A stretch of DNA of 64,000 nt from the NCBI GenBank assembly GCA_013115135.1, contig JABANP010000249.1, positions 7,501 to 71,500 on the forward strand. The letters are read 5' to 3'. Of the stretch, positions 45,714-56,802 are shown in pieces. Positions within the stretch are counted from its first letter, which is position 1; every line of letters starts with the position of its first letter. The DNA is from Perkinsus olseni (Eukaryota; Perkinsozoa; Perkinsida; Perkinsidae). Below the pieces are notes generated by a model, which saw only the letters and a program-made list of their open reading frames with translations, did no database searches and was not told the DNA's origin. The position numbers and the translations under genes are program-made.

Positions 45714-46354
45714 TCATTGCTCTCGAATCCGTGTGCGGTACTGATATTTTTGTACTAATATTTCAACAGTCACACCATCAGATCGTTTGATGGCAATTAT
45801 CCCACCGCACCGTCGGAGTATTTCCTCGCTCGCTCCAGAACCTCGCAGGCAAGTCAGGAAGGCCATTCCGGCCGGTTTGTGGGAGTCAGAGCTTCCACGT
45901 GGAGGAGCTGGCCATAAGATCACCTCCCGAGGATCCACTGCCATAGCCTGCTGTAAAGCGTGCATGTCCCCTTTGAGTCTATCCAGCCTTCGTATAACCA
46001 GTAGAGAATCTCGAGGAGATACTGTCTCCACTAACCGGCTGAGATCTCGGAGACTCAGCTGCGGGTTTGAAGGGGCTCGGGTAATAGTGACTGCGCGTTG
46101 AAGGTGTTTGCGGAACACTTGATCAGTCGATACTAACCTCTCCAACGTTCGAGGAGCTACACGAGATACGATGAGAGGGTTACTTAAAACCTAGCAACAG
46201 GGAGATCAAAAGCGCCAAATTCAACCGCGCACCCCCACCCCACCTCTAGTAGCATGTTCACGCAACCCTTCCTGCACGACTCGTTGTCGCATTCCGTCAA
46301 GAAGTCAACAGCCCGATTGATGCACTCATCAATTGACGATGATGATGAGAGCAT
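45714..46354 (-). CDS. Unidentified two-exon protein
   Basis: Two exons (46354-46244 and 46190-45714) splice in phase to 195 residues, starting MLSSSSSIDECINRAVDFL. The N-terminal part is helical with four cysteines (CDNESCRKGC after an earlier Cys). The middle is helical and Leu/Arg-rich (LERLVSTDQVFRKHLQRAV), and the C-terminal third is beta-rich (GGIIAIKRSDGVTVEILV). The layout loosely recalls PUB-type domains, but I cannot confirm that. The clean splice and full-length frame make the gene itself credible. Confidence 0.6.
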
Positions 46355-46648
46355 AGTCTCATGAAAGCAAAACTGATTGAGCGGAAGAACTCCCTCTCAG
46401 AACACAAGATGGGATATTGGATTAGCCAAGAAGAAGCGAATACTCGCGGGATGACGTTGTGGTAGTTTTGTAACAGGAATAGCAAGAGTACAGTGAAGAC
46501 ATAGTCCGGTGTGACTGAGAAAGCTATATGGCGAAGTTTGTGGGGAACTTGTGGTTACAAATCCAATCTCAATTTTACAAGTAGTCGTAACGATTCTGAT
46601 TCGATTAGTTTTCAGCACTTCCGTAGATTTGGCTTAACGAGAACGACT

Positions 46649-49304
46649 CTAACTCTTGAAGAGCTCCTCCAGTGCTGACATGTTAACGCGATTGCTCAGT
46701 GAGCGGGCCTTCTTCGAGAGAGCCATTTGAGTTGCCTCCAACGCAGAATCCGCCGGGCCCAGGGCTGAAAACAGGCAAGGTTCGATGAAAAGGTCCATTT
46801 CGCATCGCCTCACTGGTCGAATGAATCTGGCGCTTCCTAGGCTTGTAGGTTCCATTCCGTTTAGCTTCATCCTCGGCCCTCTTCTTCGCTTTCCGTTGCT
46901 CGTCACGTATCGCCCATTCCATCAGATAGGGTTTGTTCCACTGGTGCCAGATGGCCGACTTGGCCTCGGACTCTTCAGGCGTCAACAGATACCTATTCAC
47001 GGCATGAAACAGGCAGCGAGCTCCGACACACGACGAGAGACACCTGCCAGCCCCTAGCACCCTTCAATCTCAGAATCGTCAACATCTGATATGGACTCCT
47101 CGTCCTCATCGAGTGGCTGCTTGTTCTGTTTGGCATCCTCCTCGAGCAAGTCGCTAGGGTCAGCATCCTCGCTAGCCGCAGCAGTCTTCCCAGCAACCGT
47201 ATCCAACTTAGCAATGAGCTCACCGTCGGTTTCTACACCCGATGTAGCTGTTGATCGAAGGGCGTTGTATAGCTCGTCCACTGAACGGAGAACAGAGAAC
47301 ACAGTCTTCAAGCAGCCCTAGGTTGAGATTACACTGCATGCCCCAGCGATTGAAGGAGCACGGGACATAGAAAGACTATAAAAAGGTCACGTAGACAGAT
47401 ACTCTCCATCCATGCGCACGAAGACGCTACAGTGGCCCAAAAATGCCGAAAGCCCCGCTAAGGCGTTCAGCCTATCAGACATCCGTTTCCATCCCCCAAA
47501 TTCACTACATTCTGGTAGATCTCCCTCGCTTGTGCCCCCCGCAGGCTCATTACTGCTACTGCTGCTCGGCCTGGCCTGACTAGACTCTGCCTCGTGATGG
47601 CTAATGTCTGTGAGTTGAGGATGATGAATCTCCTGCTCCCCGTTTTCGAGGCTTTTCTGGCTCCCCACAGGCTTCACCGGAATTATCTGATCACACGAGG
47701 GAGTCGTCGCAAGGGACTCGGAACGCGAGTTGTTCGGAAGCAGGACTCACGATTTTAGACTCGTCCTTCAGTGGAAGACCGAGTAGTTTCATTTTCTCTT
47801 CCTTGATCCTGTTGCGCATCTGATGAGATGAACTCAGGAGCTCAAACACACAGGAGCTAGAAATTGCACGGCATCGAGTATTACCAGGCTTGGTGGTAGA
47901 CTTGTAGTGGCGCGAGCCTCCTCGGGCAGCGCCATCTGCAGCTGACCATGCGCCCCAGCTTCTTGCACTGAGTCTCCACCAGGAAGCGACCCATCAGCTG
48001 GGTCAGGAGCATCCTCGAGCGACTTGAACTGCTCTGTCGTCAAGGCAGCGGTCGGGGTGTGCTTCAGCTCGTAACTATTCATGCGCAACGAGCCTCGCCA
48101 AGATAGGCTAATATCCCTAATAGTACAGCCGTCGCTTGAGCGTTACTGCTCCTATCCGAACAACTCCAGCCACCGAGTTGGCAGTGACGTCCTCCACTCC
48201 ATGGTAGCGGGCTGCAATCAGTAGGGCTGCGCCGCACAGGCCAGTTGGACGGCGGCCAGTACCTGTTGACGAAGAGAATTCACCCAAGGCGACCGTCTCT
48301 GTGTAATAATACATATCCAGTCTCGGCTCATCAACTGTATGAGGCGGATTGCCGTATGTACAACTTGATTCTGCTTGTCACCAAGGCCAAGATGGCTCGA
48401 GAACCTCTCCATGAACATGGAAGGGTCTATAACCTGGACGGACGATATGAACATCACCATCAGCACAGACGACTCCTACTGGGATATCCAACACTTTATC
48501 GAGGCTGAGTAAGCGGACAAGCTTCATGTACCTTTTAGCAGGCATGCGACGGTGGCATTCAGGGACAGCGAACGGGCAACCCAAAGCCTAAACCAGCTAC
48601 TACATCTGTCCTATCTCCCTGACACTGACATGAAGGACATCACTAAAATCAATTAGAAGATAAGGTGTCCGATCACGGCGGCATACGATGTATCTAGAGG
48701 GATGAACATGGTAAGGAGGCAGGGCACACCTATGTGGTCACTCACAAACAAGCAGCGGCAACCACCGAGGTCTTTCGGCCAGCAGTGAAGTTACGTTGTG
48801 CCGCCAGGGAGAACAGACGTTTGGCTTCATCCATGGTACTCGTCGGCAACTCCAGGCGGTTGCCGATCCATTCGATCTGGTTATGCAAAATGTAACACGG
48901 AGTGCTCCTGCACACTGCTTACTCTGGTAGAACCTCTTTGTAGTGTAAGCAGCCTCGAGTTTTCACTCGAGTACCTGAGCACCCGATGCTACCATAGAGT
49001 ACCCCGTCGTTACGTCATTACCCAGCTCCTCTACGGCCACCTCCACCCAGCCAAGGTACAGACTGCCCGTTTACACCCGTCCGGTCGCCACTCTGGGTGA
49101 AGCTCAATTCGCATACCACCCTGTTCTCTTCGAGCACTTCACCACATCCTAGACATACTGTCTGTCCAGTCCGGGCATCCGTCCTGAAATGACCGTAATG
49201 GGGACAAGTCTTTCAAGGTGACATCGGAAACGCATCCGAGCTTGCAGCCCACGTTACTCGGAGTCTAATGATCCGCAGTGAGGACATCCTGCTGTTGTCG
49301 CCAT
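46649..49304 (-). CDS. BRF1: BRF1, TFIIB-related subunit of Pol III factor TFIIIB
   Basis: ATG 49304 opens MATTAGCPHCGSLDSE. A 74-base intron inside the zinc ribbon joins it to TDARTGQTVCLGCGEVLEE, giving the two CxxC pairs. The second cyclin fold follows: VIDPSMFMERFSSHLGLG (about 48.43 kb), RLIQLMSRDW, then TGRRPTGLCGAALLIAARYH (about 48.25 kb) and TPTAALTTEQFKSLEDAPD (about 48.04 kb). Near 47.1 kb an acidic block precedes LLTPEESEAKSAIWHQWNKP and YLMEWAIRDEQRKAKKRAED (about 46.95 kb), the BRF1 homology II region that grips TBP and BDP1. The protein ends ALEELFKS with a stop at 46649. The first cyclin repeat lies in 48.5-49.0 kb but was not fully spliced. Role: recruiting Pol III to tRNA and 5S genes. 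Confidence 0.88.
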
Positions 49305-49641
49305 TGTTCAAACCTACGCTGACAACGAAGGCTGAAACAGAGGCAACATTAGGAGCTTCGGTGAAGAACTCATGAACGAGGAGGAACCAGAAGTTTCAGA
49401 GAACCTGCACCCTCAACACCACGCGCCGCTACATCGCTTCGCCTTCCGGCTCATGATTGTTTCACATTTTTGCCGAGTGGTTTCTATCGCGTGCGGCGCA
49501 AGATACCCCTCAGGCGTGACACCTTTACCCCTTACGCGAGTCGACTCTCTTCGCCGATTTGGCACTCGTTCGGTGAGGCTTCAATTCAGATCCCTTGGCT
49601 GGCACCCTCCCCAGTTCATCATTTCTGTCATTCATTGGAAC

Positions 49642-51354
49642 ATGTTATCCCTGTCAAGATTCCTCCTAGCCCTCATCCTTGACGTTCTGTTCAACGATCC
49701 GAGAACTGCGTACGCTCTCAACGTGTCAGCAATGCTCGAACTCGAGGAGGACTTCGATTACCTCCTTGCGGACAGCGGTGGGTCCGTGAGTTCTCTCACT
49801 GTCTGCAGCATGAATCTTGCCAGGTATGCAGTACACTCTAGAAGTTCTTACTCAGCACCGCGAGGACTTCCTTGCTGCTCACCGTGCGGCGACGAAGGAG
49901 GTCGATGGAAAGCCTATAGTCGCTTCCGGTCCCAGTGGTGGTTTGACTCGATTATTCTGGAAGAGCCGCCCTATGCTCATCAAGAGCTTAGCGGATGCCT
50001 TGAACCGAGACCAGAAGAGCTGGGTTGCGTCATCTGAGCAGGAGAGGTTTAAAGGTTCGTAAGAGACAGTGCTACACTACATCGTCATCGAGCCTTGGTG
50101 CAGGTGCCTCGGTGAGTGATGTTAAGACGCTGTGCGGAACGATTCTGAACGGCCCTTCAAAGTTGCCCAAGAAGTCCCCCAGTTACCCAAGCGCTCTCAA
50201 GGATCTGCCTGACAGTTTCGATGCACGAGAGCACTTCAAGAACTGCTCCCACGTAATCGGCCATGTGAGGTGAGGTCCCACTACACAGGCTATGCGCTCT
50301 TTTATTTATTCCGTTCAGGGATCAGTCGACATGCGGCAGTTGCTGGGCTTTCGCGACCTCTGAGGCCTTCAGTGATCGTCTGTGCATCCGCTCTCGTGGA
50401 CAGTATGATATGGTACCTCTTTCTGCCGGTCATACCGCGGCATGCTGTTCTGAAGCAGAGGGATGCTTGTAAGCAACCAAGATTATTGAGATCGTTATTG
50501 GGGTGTCCCCGCAGCTCCTTCGGCTGCGATGGAGGCCAGCCGGACAGTGCTTGGCGATGGTTCAGTGAGCACGGCGTAGTCTCAGGTAGACGACATGGCT
50601 ATGCGCCACCTTTGAGAAACCAATTTAGGTGGGGACTATCAGCCTGACATGCAAACATTTGCACCCAAGCTAGAGCCCGGTTGCTGGCCTTATGATTTCC
50701 CGGAGTGCGCTCACCATGTCGACGTGAAGGGCATGCAGCCATGCAAGGGAAACCGTCCTTCGCCAACGTGCTCCACTCAGTGCCGCAATCATCAATACAA
50801 ACCTTCCTTCGACGGGTAGCTGAATGATTCGGAGGTTACATTAATGCTATTCGTAGTGATCGCCATTACACTGAAGATGAAGGTTACAGCCTCGATCAAG
50901 CTGACGAGATCAAGAAGGAAATCATCGATAATGGACCCGTGAGTGTTCTGAGGTTACTGGCTGTTTGTAACAGGCATCAATTCACCGTCGGTGGAACCCT
51001 TTGTATTCTCAGGTTACAGCTGCGTTCACCGTCTACGAAGACTTCCCTTACTATAAGTCGGGCGTCTACAAGCACGTTCGCGGTTCGGAACTCGGCGGCC
51101 ATGCCGTAAAAATCATTGGATGGGGTGTCGAGCAAAGTATTCAGCCTCATTTGATGGGTAAAGGTCAATGCTTTTGACCATCAGATGAACAATACTGGTT
51201 GGTTATGAATTCCTGGAACGTCAACTGGGGCGACAAGGGAACATTCAAGATAGCTTTTGGCGAATGTGGTATTGATTCTGAGGTTACTGCTGGAGTTCCA
51301 AGGGATAATAAGAAATTCAGTCGACAGGGAGCACAACCCGAAATTATGTTATAA
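49642..51354 (+). CDS. Cathepsin B-like cysteine protease
   Basis: ATG 49642 gives a signal peptide ([13 protein letters not shown]). A propeptide follows, then mature-enzyme exons: 50104-50269, 50319-50468, 50515-50585, 50629-50815, 50857-50938, 51013-51136 and 51185-51354, all phase-consistent. Active-site motifs are intact: [19 protein letters not shown] (nucleophile Cys), [14 protein letters not shown] (His) and [14 protein letters not shown] (Asn). CSFGC-type and [18 protein letters not shown] cysteine patterns are cathepsin B hallmarks. The HH within PECAHH corresponds to the occluding-loop His pair, so exopeptidase activity is plausible. [14 protein letters not shown] marks the start of the mature enzyme. 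It should act in lysosome-like or secretory compartments. The propeptide exons before 50,054 are only roughly placed. Confidence 0.88.
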
Positions 51355-51912
51355 TACACCAGTTCATATATTATCTCATTCACAATTTGATTTTGCTGGA
51401 GTGGTTTGTTATTCTCACATCAAGCTAGAATTCTTTCAAAAGTAATGATGATGATTGTTGGGTTACGAGAGTTTTCCAGGACGAAAGCGAGGCATACTCA
51501 ACTTGCTTTGCTCATCATTCGATGGAATTCGGGAATCTTATTATGATCCTCACTTCGCAGTAGATCGTCTTTAAAAAGAATGAAAGTTGTTGTGTTACGG
51601 GTCGTAACAAAACTCTCTCTCACCCCCCGTTACTTAACGCGTATCCACTGATACGAAGTGTGGGACGTAATTGGAGATCGATCACGTGATGTGAACTAAT
51701 TCTGGAAACATTTACATTCGGAATCGTGGTGAAGGTTTGACTGCCCTTGACGGAATCGGCTACAAATGTAACTTAATTGACTTAACAATCATCAGCCGGT
51801 CATTGAATGATCTGTTGATAAATTTCACAGGCAACTGGTGCCGCCATCATTCTCGTACTACCACTGAACACAACTTGATCGAATGAGAAAAAACACAACT
51901 TAATGAGAACGC
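51355..51912. other. No gene seen
   Basis: The 3' flanks of the convergent protease and KGKG-protein genes meet here. It is AT-leaning, with no motif or RNA gene recognised. Confidence 0.5.
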
Positions 51913-53040
51913 TCAGTAATATCCACGCCCCTTTCCACCTGAGTAACCGATCGAGTTCAATTCACATGAACCTGCGGACGAGCTTGCAACGCTATATGCT
52001 TGCGTACCTTTGCCGTAACCTTTTCCCTTTCCTTTCCCCCAGCCGCCTTTGCCTCCATTGTCGTTATCTGACAGACACAAGGATTACGACTCAACCAGAC
52101 GCATAGTAAGAAGCTAACACACATCCGTTGCCATACAAGGCTCGGGCGTTAGGCGTCAGCACAACATCTCCCGGTTGATAGTAGCCTTTCCCCGACCCTG
52201 AAGGGTGGCGGACCGCGTTCCGGTCGACCGTGAGAGCTGTAACGCCCGCTTACCATTGCTTCGACTATCGCCTCCCTTGCCCTTTCCTTTCCCCTTCGAA
52301 CCTTTTCCGTGCCCTGGCGATAAGTACCATCATATGACGTTCCTAGACATTCATACTACCCTTTCCCTTTCCTTTGCCCTTTCTTGCACCTCCCTTTTCG
52401 TACTTGCGAATCAGATCGAGATTTGCTTGACGAATACTCTTATCAAATGCCGCTTTCGAGTAACAGTCCAGGCTACCTGCGAGCTAGGGAATGATGCTGC
52501 GATCTGTGATCGACAATTTCACCTCCCCTGTTCGGAACTTTGCCAACGCTGGCTTTCTTAACCACCATCGGCATCTCTGGTTTATCTGCCTTCTTAGATG
52601 CTACTTCCCGAAGAGTCGCCTGAGGAGAAAATTGGATCGCTCAGATTACGTCGGACTAGTGTCGCTGCCAATTCAAATACTACCTGTGTGTACCCAACAC
52701 CTTCATAGGGATGGACTCGGTCAATCGACGCCCAACGGAACGATACTCTAGAGCACGCCGAAAGGACTCTCAACCTAAGAGCAAGCGAGATGAAATTCAT
52801 TCCATGCTAGTGTGCGATGCAGCGAACTACCTCTCTTCCCGGGGCAGAGCTCTGAACTTTCTCGACTGCGACATAGCATCCACACTAATAGCGAATCTCC
52901 GGAGCATGTCATCAATTCTAACTGCATATTCCGAGAACAGGGTGGCGCAGAGGTCAGAGCTGGCCAGGGACAGCTCGCCACGGGAGTTCAGGCTGCCCAC
53001 CTCGGGCGATTTGGCAAAGGACACCGCAGACGTGGCCTCA
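51913..53040 (-). CDS. Lys/Gly-rich (KGKG) basic protein, unidentified
   Basis: Exons with GT-AG joins encode, in order: a soluble N-terminal part (SFAKSPEVGSLNSRGELSLA, about 53.0 kb), KADKPEMPMVVKKASVGKVP (about 52.56 kb), AAFDKSIRQANLDLIRKYEK leading into RKGKGKGKGKG (about 52.4-52.36 kb), a second KGSKGKGKGKGGD tract (about 52.3 kb), GYYQPGDVVLTPNARALYG (about 52.17 kb) and a third GKGKGKGYGKG tract (about 52.03 kb). It ends SGGKGRGYY at a TGA (51913-51915). The plus strand shows these as CCCTTTCC runs. Such tracts suggest nucleic-acid binding, and similar KGKG-rich proteins occur in dinoflagellate-type alveolates. The start exon is unresolved. Confidence 0.55.
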
Positions 53041-53689
53041 CGTGGTAAATGGAGAGATAGGACCTGGCCAGCCCATACTCGGTTATCCGTCGATGAGACT
53101 GGGATCGCACTATATCGAACGCTTTGGGTCCTCGCATATTACGGAATCTTTTGGAGCGAGCTCGCCTGCCTTTTTAGTCTTCCCATCGATCAGCCTATGA
53201 CACTGTACCAAACAGAGGAGCTCTCGCAGAGTGCCTGAACGAATAGAATCACTCCTGGCCCAAGGAGCAGTACTACCTAGCCGACGACTCAACGGCAATT
53301 GCCCGTTGTGAGGGCTTGCTATCGATGCCACGAAGCCCCGACCAATTTCTTCTTGAATAGACTGTACTACAGCGTGCCATTCATCATCGGATATGAGACG
53401 GAGGACTTCGAAAGGGGCGACGAGGGAAGAGGTTGACCTGATGGGCTACCGCTTCAGGTTCATCGCGAGTGTTCATCGCAGGCTACTTCCCGCAAACCGT
53501 CTCGTATGTCTTCTGCAGTAGGTCGAAAACCTCCTCACATATGACAGCGTCTGTCGAGTCCATAGTTACTTTGAGAAATTTACTAAATCTTTGTGGGGTC
53601 GGACCTCGCCGGAACTCTAACACAACAACGCATGAAATACTAGAGCATCGAACGAGACCTGTCGTACGACAATTGTATTCAACGGTTGA

Positions 53690-53906
53690 TAGTGAAAGGG
53701 AGTGTTATGGAACGGAAGGCCACCGACCTATAATAGGGTGGCATACGCCCACATCCATGGTTTTGGCCATCCATCCACATGGCTATCACAAATAGGGTAT
53801 AAACTACCAACACTGGCAAAGACATAAAAGCAGCAAAGTCAACGAGTATTGGAAAATTTACAATCGTAGCAGCGACGCCGATCGAGCAGAGACAAATATT
53901 CCTCAC
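53690..53906 (-). CDS. Membrane-spanning exon, unidentified
   Basis: A frame with two hydrophobic stretches (LCSIGVAATIVNFPILV and FMSLPVLVVYTLFVIAMW) suggests part of a membrane protein. Flanking exons were not identified, and no start is available in frame. Confidence 0.3.
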
Positions 53907-54136
53907 ACCCTATCGGCTCTCAACAATATTAATGTAGCATCAAGTTTACATGAGCGGTGATAACCTACAACGCTACAAACCTAGCTTGGTCTCCATCATT
54001 CCATTATCAGAACAATGAACGGCTTGCTGTGCCGAAAAAAGGATTCACCGCGATACAGGCGTAGCAATAACGCTTCCAATCGACCATACACTCGTAATCG
54101 TCCCTGCTGAGTATAAACTCGACAAGAATACCAGGT

Positions 54137-54750
54137 TCACTTGCGCTGTACTACCTTCTTCTTAGAGCCAGGGGGTGCGGGTACCTTTGGCACCGGTCTG
54201 TTTTTGCTCGATGCCGGTATAGGCAGCTCGACACCGGTGGAAATAGGATCTCCCAACTTGGCAAGGCGTACCTACTCGAGCGACGTTCTCAATCACGAAG
54301 CGCTGCCGCAAACTCTGCAGTGCGGAGAGAGGCGAAGAAAAAATAATTTCGGCTCCATCGCCAAGTACTACCAGTTTGTCGATGTTCGCGCGGCATTTTG
54401 GACAGCAAGCTCCACCAACGGCCTCATTGCTTGCGATATGAAGGGCACAAGGCTCACAGAGACCTCCGTGACAGCATGGCAGAGATACCTACACCGAGCT
54501 GCAATGACGGATTCTCCACGATTAGGAAGAGCTTACGATATCTCCAGGGTTATCCAAACAAACCGCGCAAGGCGGAATAGTGTTGTCATCAGATCCACCA
54601 GGGTGAGGATACGGCCGAGTGGTGTTATTGTCAGCGGGCGCGAAGACTGTTGAGCTATGCCTCAGTAGCCGTATCTGATATCGAGCTGATCTCTCACCGC
54701 GGGAATGCGATGGAGGTACCTCATTGATCGGAGTCGGTTCCACGGTACTC
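54137..54750 (-). CDS. RING-finger (C3HC4) protein
   Basis: An exon with PTPINEVPPSHSRGERSARY and an Asn/Thr/Pro-rich linker runs into CAVCLDNPGDI. After an intron it continues VSLPCCHGGLCEPCALHI and CCPKCRANI, completing all eight zinc ligands with the LPCCHGGLC core typical of membrane or LRSAM/MUL-type E3 ligases. A 49-base intron then leads to a Pro/Lys-rich tail ending SKKKVVQRK and a TGA at 54137-54139. The frame at the left end starts without ATG, so a first exon is missing, probably in the repeat-rich interval beyond 54,760. Confidence 0.7.
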
Positions 54751-54770
54751 AATCTTCGCTCACGGTAGAC

Positions 54771-54830
54771 GGTGAAAATCTAAGCGAAAGGGCGAAAATC
54801 TAAGCAAGAGGGCGAAAATCTAAAGAAGGA
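54771..54830. repeat. Three tandem 20-bp repeats
   Basis: The unit GGCGAAAATCTAAGCAAGAG occurs at 54771, 54791 and 54811 with a few substitutions, followed by more purine-rich text to ~54,855. It lies just upstream of the RING gene and may be part of its promoter or 5' UTR. Confidence 0.75.
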
Positions 54831-54855
54831 GAAAAACTAAAGAGAAAAAGACCTA

Positions 54856-55490
54856 GTGGAGTACTGACCGTAACCCCCGTCAACCCGAAACCCGACTCAG
54901 GTCGCCCTTCGGGCGACCATCACCTCAAACCCGAAGGCCTAGGGTTATAGGTCATAGGTTATCCGAGAGTCAAAAGCGTAATCCCAATCCTCTCCCGGGC
55001 GAGCGAGAAACTTCTTTAGAAAATGGCAACTTTCTTTAGAAATATGGTTTTTCCCCTTCGCTCACCATTGCTATATCGATGGATTCTATTCACCGACCGG
55101 CAAGTACCACATACGAATACATTAGCATTGTACCTATGAGAGAGTGACCTTGAGTCGCGACACTCCTTTCGCCTCGCCTGCCCTACCCGACTGGATTGAG
55201 TTGATAGCAGACATTACACGCTGCCGTATCGCCACCGACTGGTTGATCGACCACAGGGACCGAGTTGGTACTCTTCTTCCGTCTGAACTTCCCGCACAAG
55301 GGCCCGCACGAGAATTTGCTGCCCATCTGTAACGAACAACTGACGTGGTCAACGATTACGTAGAGATGGCGTGAACAAGATGGCGTACGATGTGCCACGC
55401 ACCTCACAGTCGAATCATCCCGAGTTAACGTTGCAAGATCACAAGTGACTTCAAGAATTCAAGATTTCGACCTAACCCGTGACCCGGAAA
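54856..55490. other. Gene-poor interval
   Basis: Only short opposed frames are seen (55144-55332 plus and its antisense). No motif is recognised and nothing is supported as a gene. Confidence 0.35.
54900..54918. other. 8-bp perfect hairpin with triloop
   Basis: GGTCGCCC (54900-54907) pairs with GGGCGACC (54911-54918) around TTC. It has a GC-rich stem with a tight loop, but no T-run follows it, so I do not call it a terminator. Confidence 0.6.
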
Positions 55491-55603
55491 CCTGTGACCT
55501 GTGACCTGTGACCTGTGACCTGTGACCTGCGACCTGTGATTCTGTGACCTGTGACCTGTGACTTCTGTAACCTGTGACTCCTGTAACCTGTGACCTGTGA
55601 CCC
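55491..55603. repeat. Heptamer minisatellite (CCTGTGA)n
   Basis: The unit CCTGTGA is repeated about 14 times with variants (CCTGCGA, TTCTGTGA, CCTGTAA). The pattern is unlike a canonical telomere repeat. It sits ~450 bases before the retrotransposon cluster. Confidence 0.8.
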
Positions 55604-56049
55604 GTCTACGATGCCAATTATGCGGTTGTCAAGACTGAATGGGAGACCTCTTTCGGATTTACTGAAGCTTTCACATCTTGGCCGACAGCAGCCTCTAAAA
55701 TCCCTCATTGTCACGGGAAAATGTCTGTCTCTTTTATCTCGGCGCAAAACGCACCGGTTTCGGTGGCCGTCGAATCGCCGAATCAGCAAGCCATATCAGG
55801 GTGGTGAATACGAATACTCACTAGAAAGTGCGTATTTGCCTTCCCAATGAGAATGCAGCGAACCATGGCACTCGAGAAAGAATAGATACTTTAGGACAAT
55901 CTTCAACTCAAAAGCAAACTTCGTTGAAACTGACAAATCTCGGGCTGATTCCTCGACGAAGCAGAGCTCAGGTTCTTTGAATCGGCTCAGCGCAGAGTCT
56001 GAGGATATCTTCTTCATTCAAGCTTAGCCCGCTTAGATGGTGACTCAGG

Positions 56050-56373
56050 TGTGTCGATCACCCCCTAAGGGAGATCGAGGTGGGCGAGCGCTCCTTACTT
56101 GTCTGTGACCGTCACAACCGTGACGTTTAGCTACGTCACGTATCTAGCCGTTTTATTGTGTCGCGCCTAGCGTGAGATACTATTGGTTAGAACTGTTGCT
56201 GTGAAGCAGATAGTTTTTTTAGAGCCCCCCGCTCGTGACTCTATACCCCCCGTCTACTCGTCTATTCCGTCATCGTCTCAAGACCGTCCCCGACTTTGAG
56301 TTCAGCAGTTCCGTCCGACAAGAAGCTATAGTTATTTTGGCCTATCGATCAAGTCCCCTGCACGTACGACATA
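56050..56373 (+). repeat. 5' LTR of the outer retrotransposon
   Basis: These 324 bases begin TGTGTCGATC and end GTACGACATA. They show no visible difference from the LTR at 56449-56772. A tRNA-primer-binding-type leader and the outer gag ATG (56404) follow directly. Confidence 0.85.
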
Positions 56374-56403
56374 TTCTACCGGGATCAACAACGCAGATTC
56401 ATC

Positions 56404-56448
56404 ATGTCAAGAAGAAGTCCTCGTCTCAACGACCCCGTCAACGTACCT
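56404..56448 (+). pseudogene. 5' fragment of the outer element's gag
   Basis: ATG at 56404 and 15 codons (MSRRSPRLNDPVNVP), then the inner element interrupts with its 5' LTR. The last four bases, ACCT, are the target-site duplication. Confidence 0.85.
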
Positions 56449-56772
56449 TGTGTCGATCACCCCCTAAGGGAGATCGAGGTGGGCGAGCGCTCCTTACTTG
56501 TCTGTGACCGTCACAACCGTGACGTTTAGCTACGTCACGTATCTAGCCGTTTTATTGTGTCGCGCCTAGCGTGAGATACTATTGGTTAGAACTGTTGCTG
56601 TGAAGCAGATAGTTTTTTTAGAGCCCCCCGCTCGTGACTCTATACCCCCCGTCTACTCGTCTATTCCGTCATCGTCTCAAGACCGTCCCCGACTTTGAGT
56701 TCAGCAGTTCCGTCCGACAAGAAGCTATAGTTATTTTGGCCTATCGATCAAGTCCCCTGCACGTACGACATA
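56449..56772 (+). repeat. 5' LTR of the inner retrotransposon
   Basis: These 324 bases start TGTGTCGATC and end ACGACATA. They match the outer 5' LTR and the inner 3' LTR at every position I checked. A leader of 30 bases precedes the gag ATG at 56803. Boundaries are fixed by the flanking ACCT duplication. Confidence 0.88.
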
Positions 56773-56802
56773 TTCTACCGGGATCAACAACGCAGATTCA
56801 TC

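Noticed and set aside
54250..54300. A 19-base micro-intron in the third RING gene
   Set aside because: A donor/acceptor pair giving a normal 49-base intron in the same phase joins directly to the Pro/Lys-rich tail, so no micro-intron is needed.
54900..54918. Bacterial-type terminator
   Set aside because: GC hairpin but no T-tract, and the context is clearly eukaryotic.
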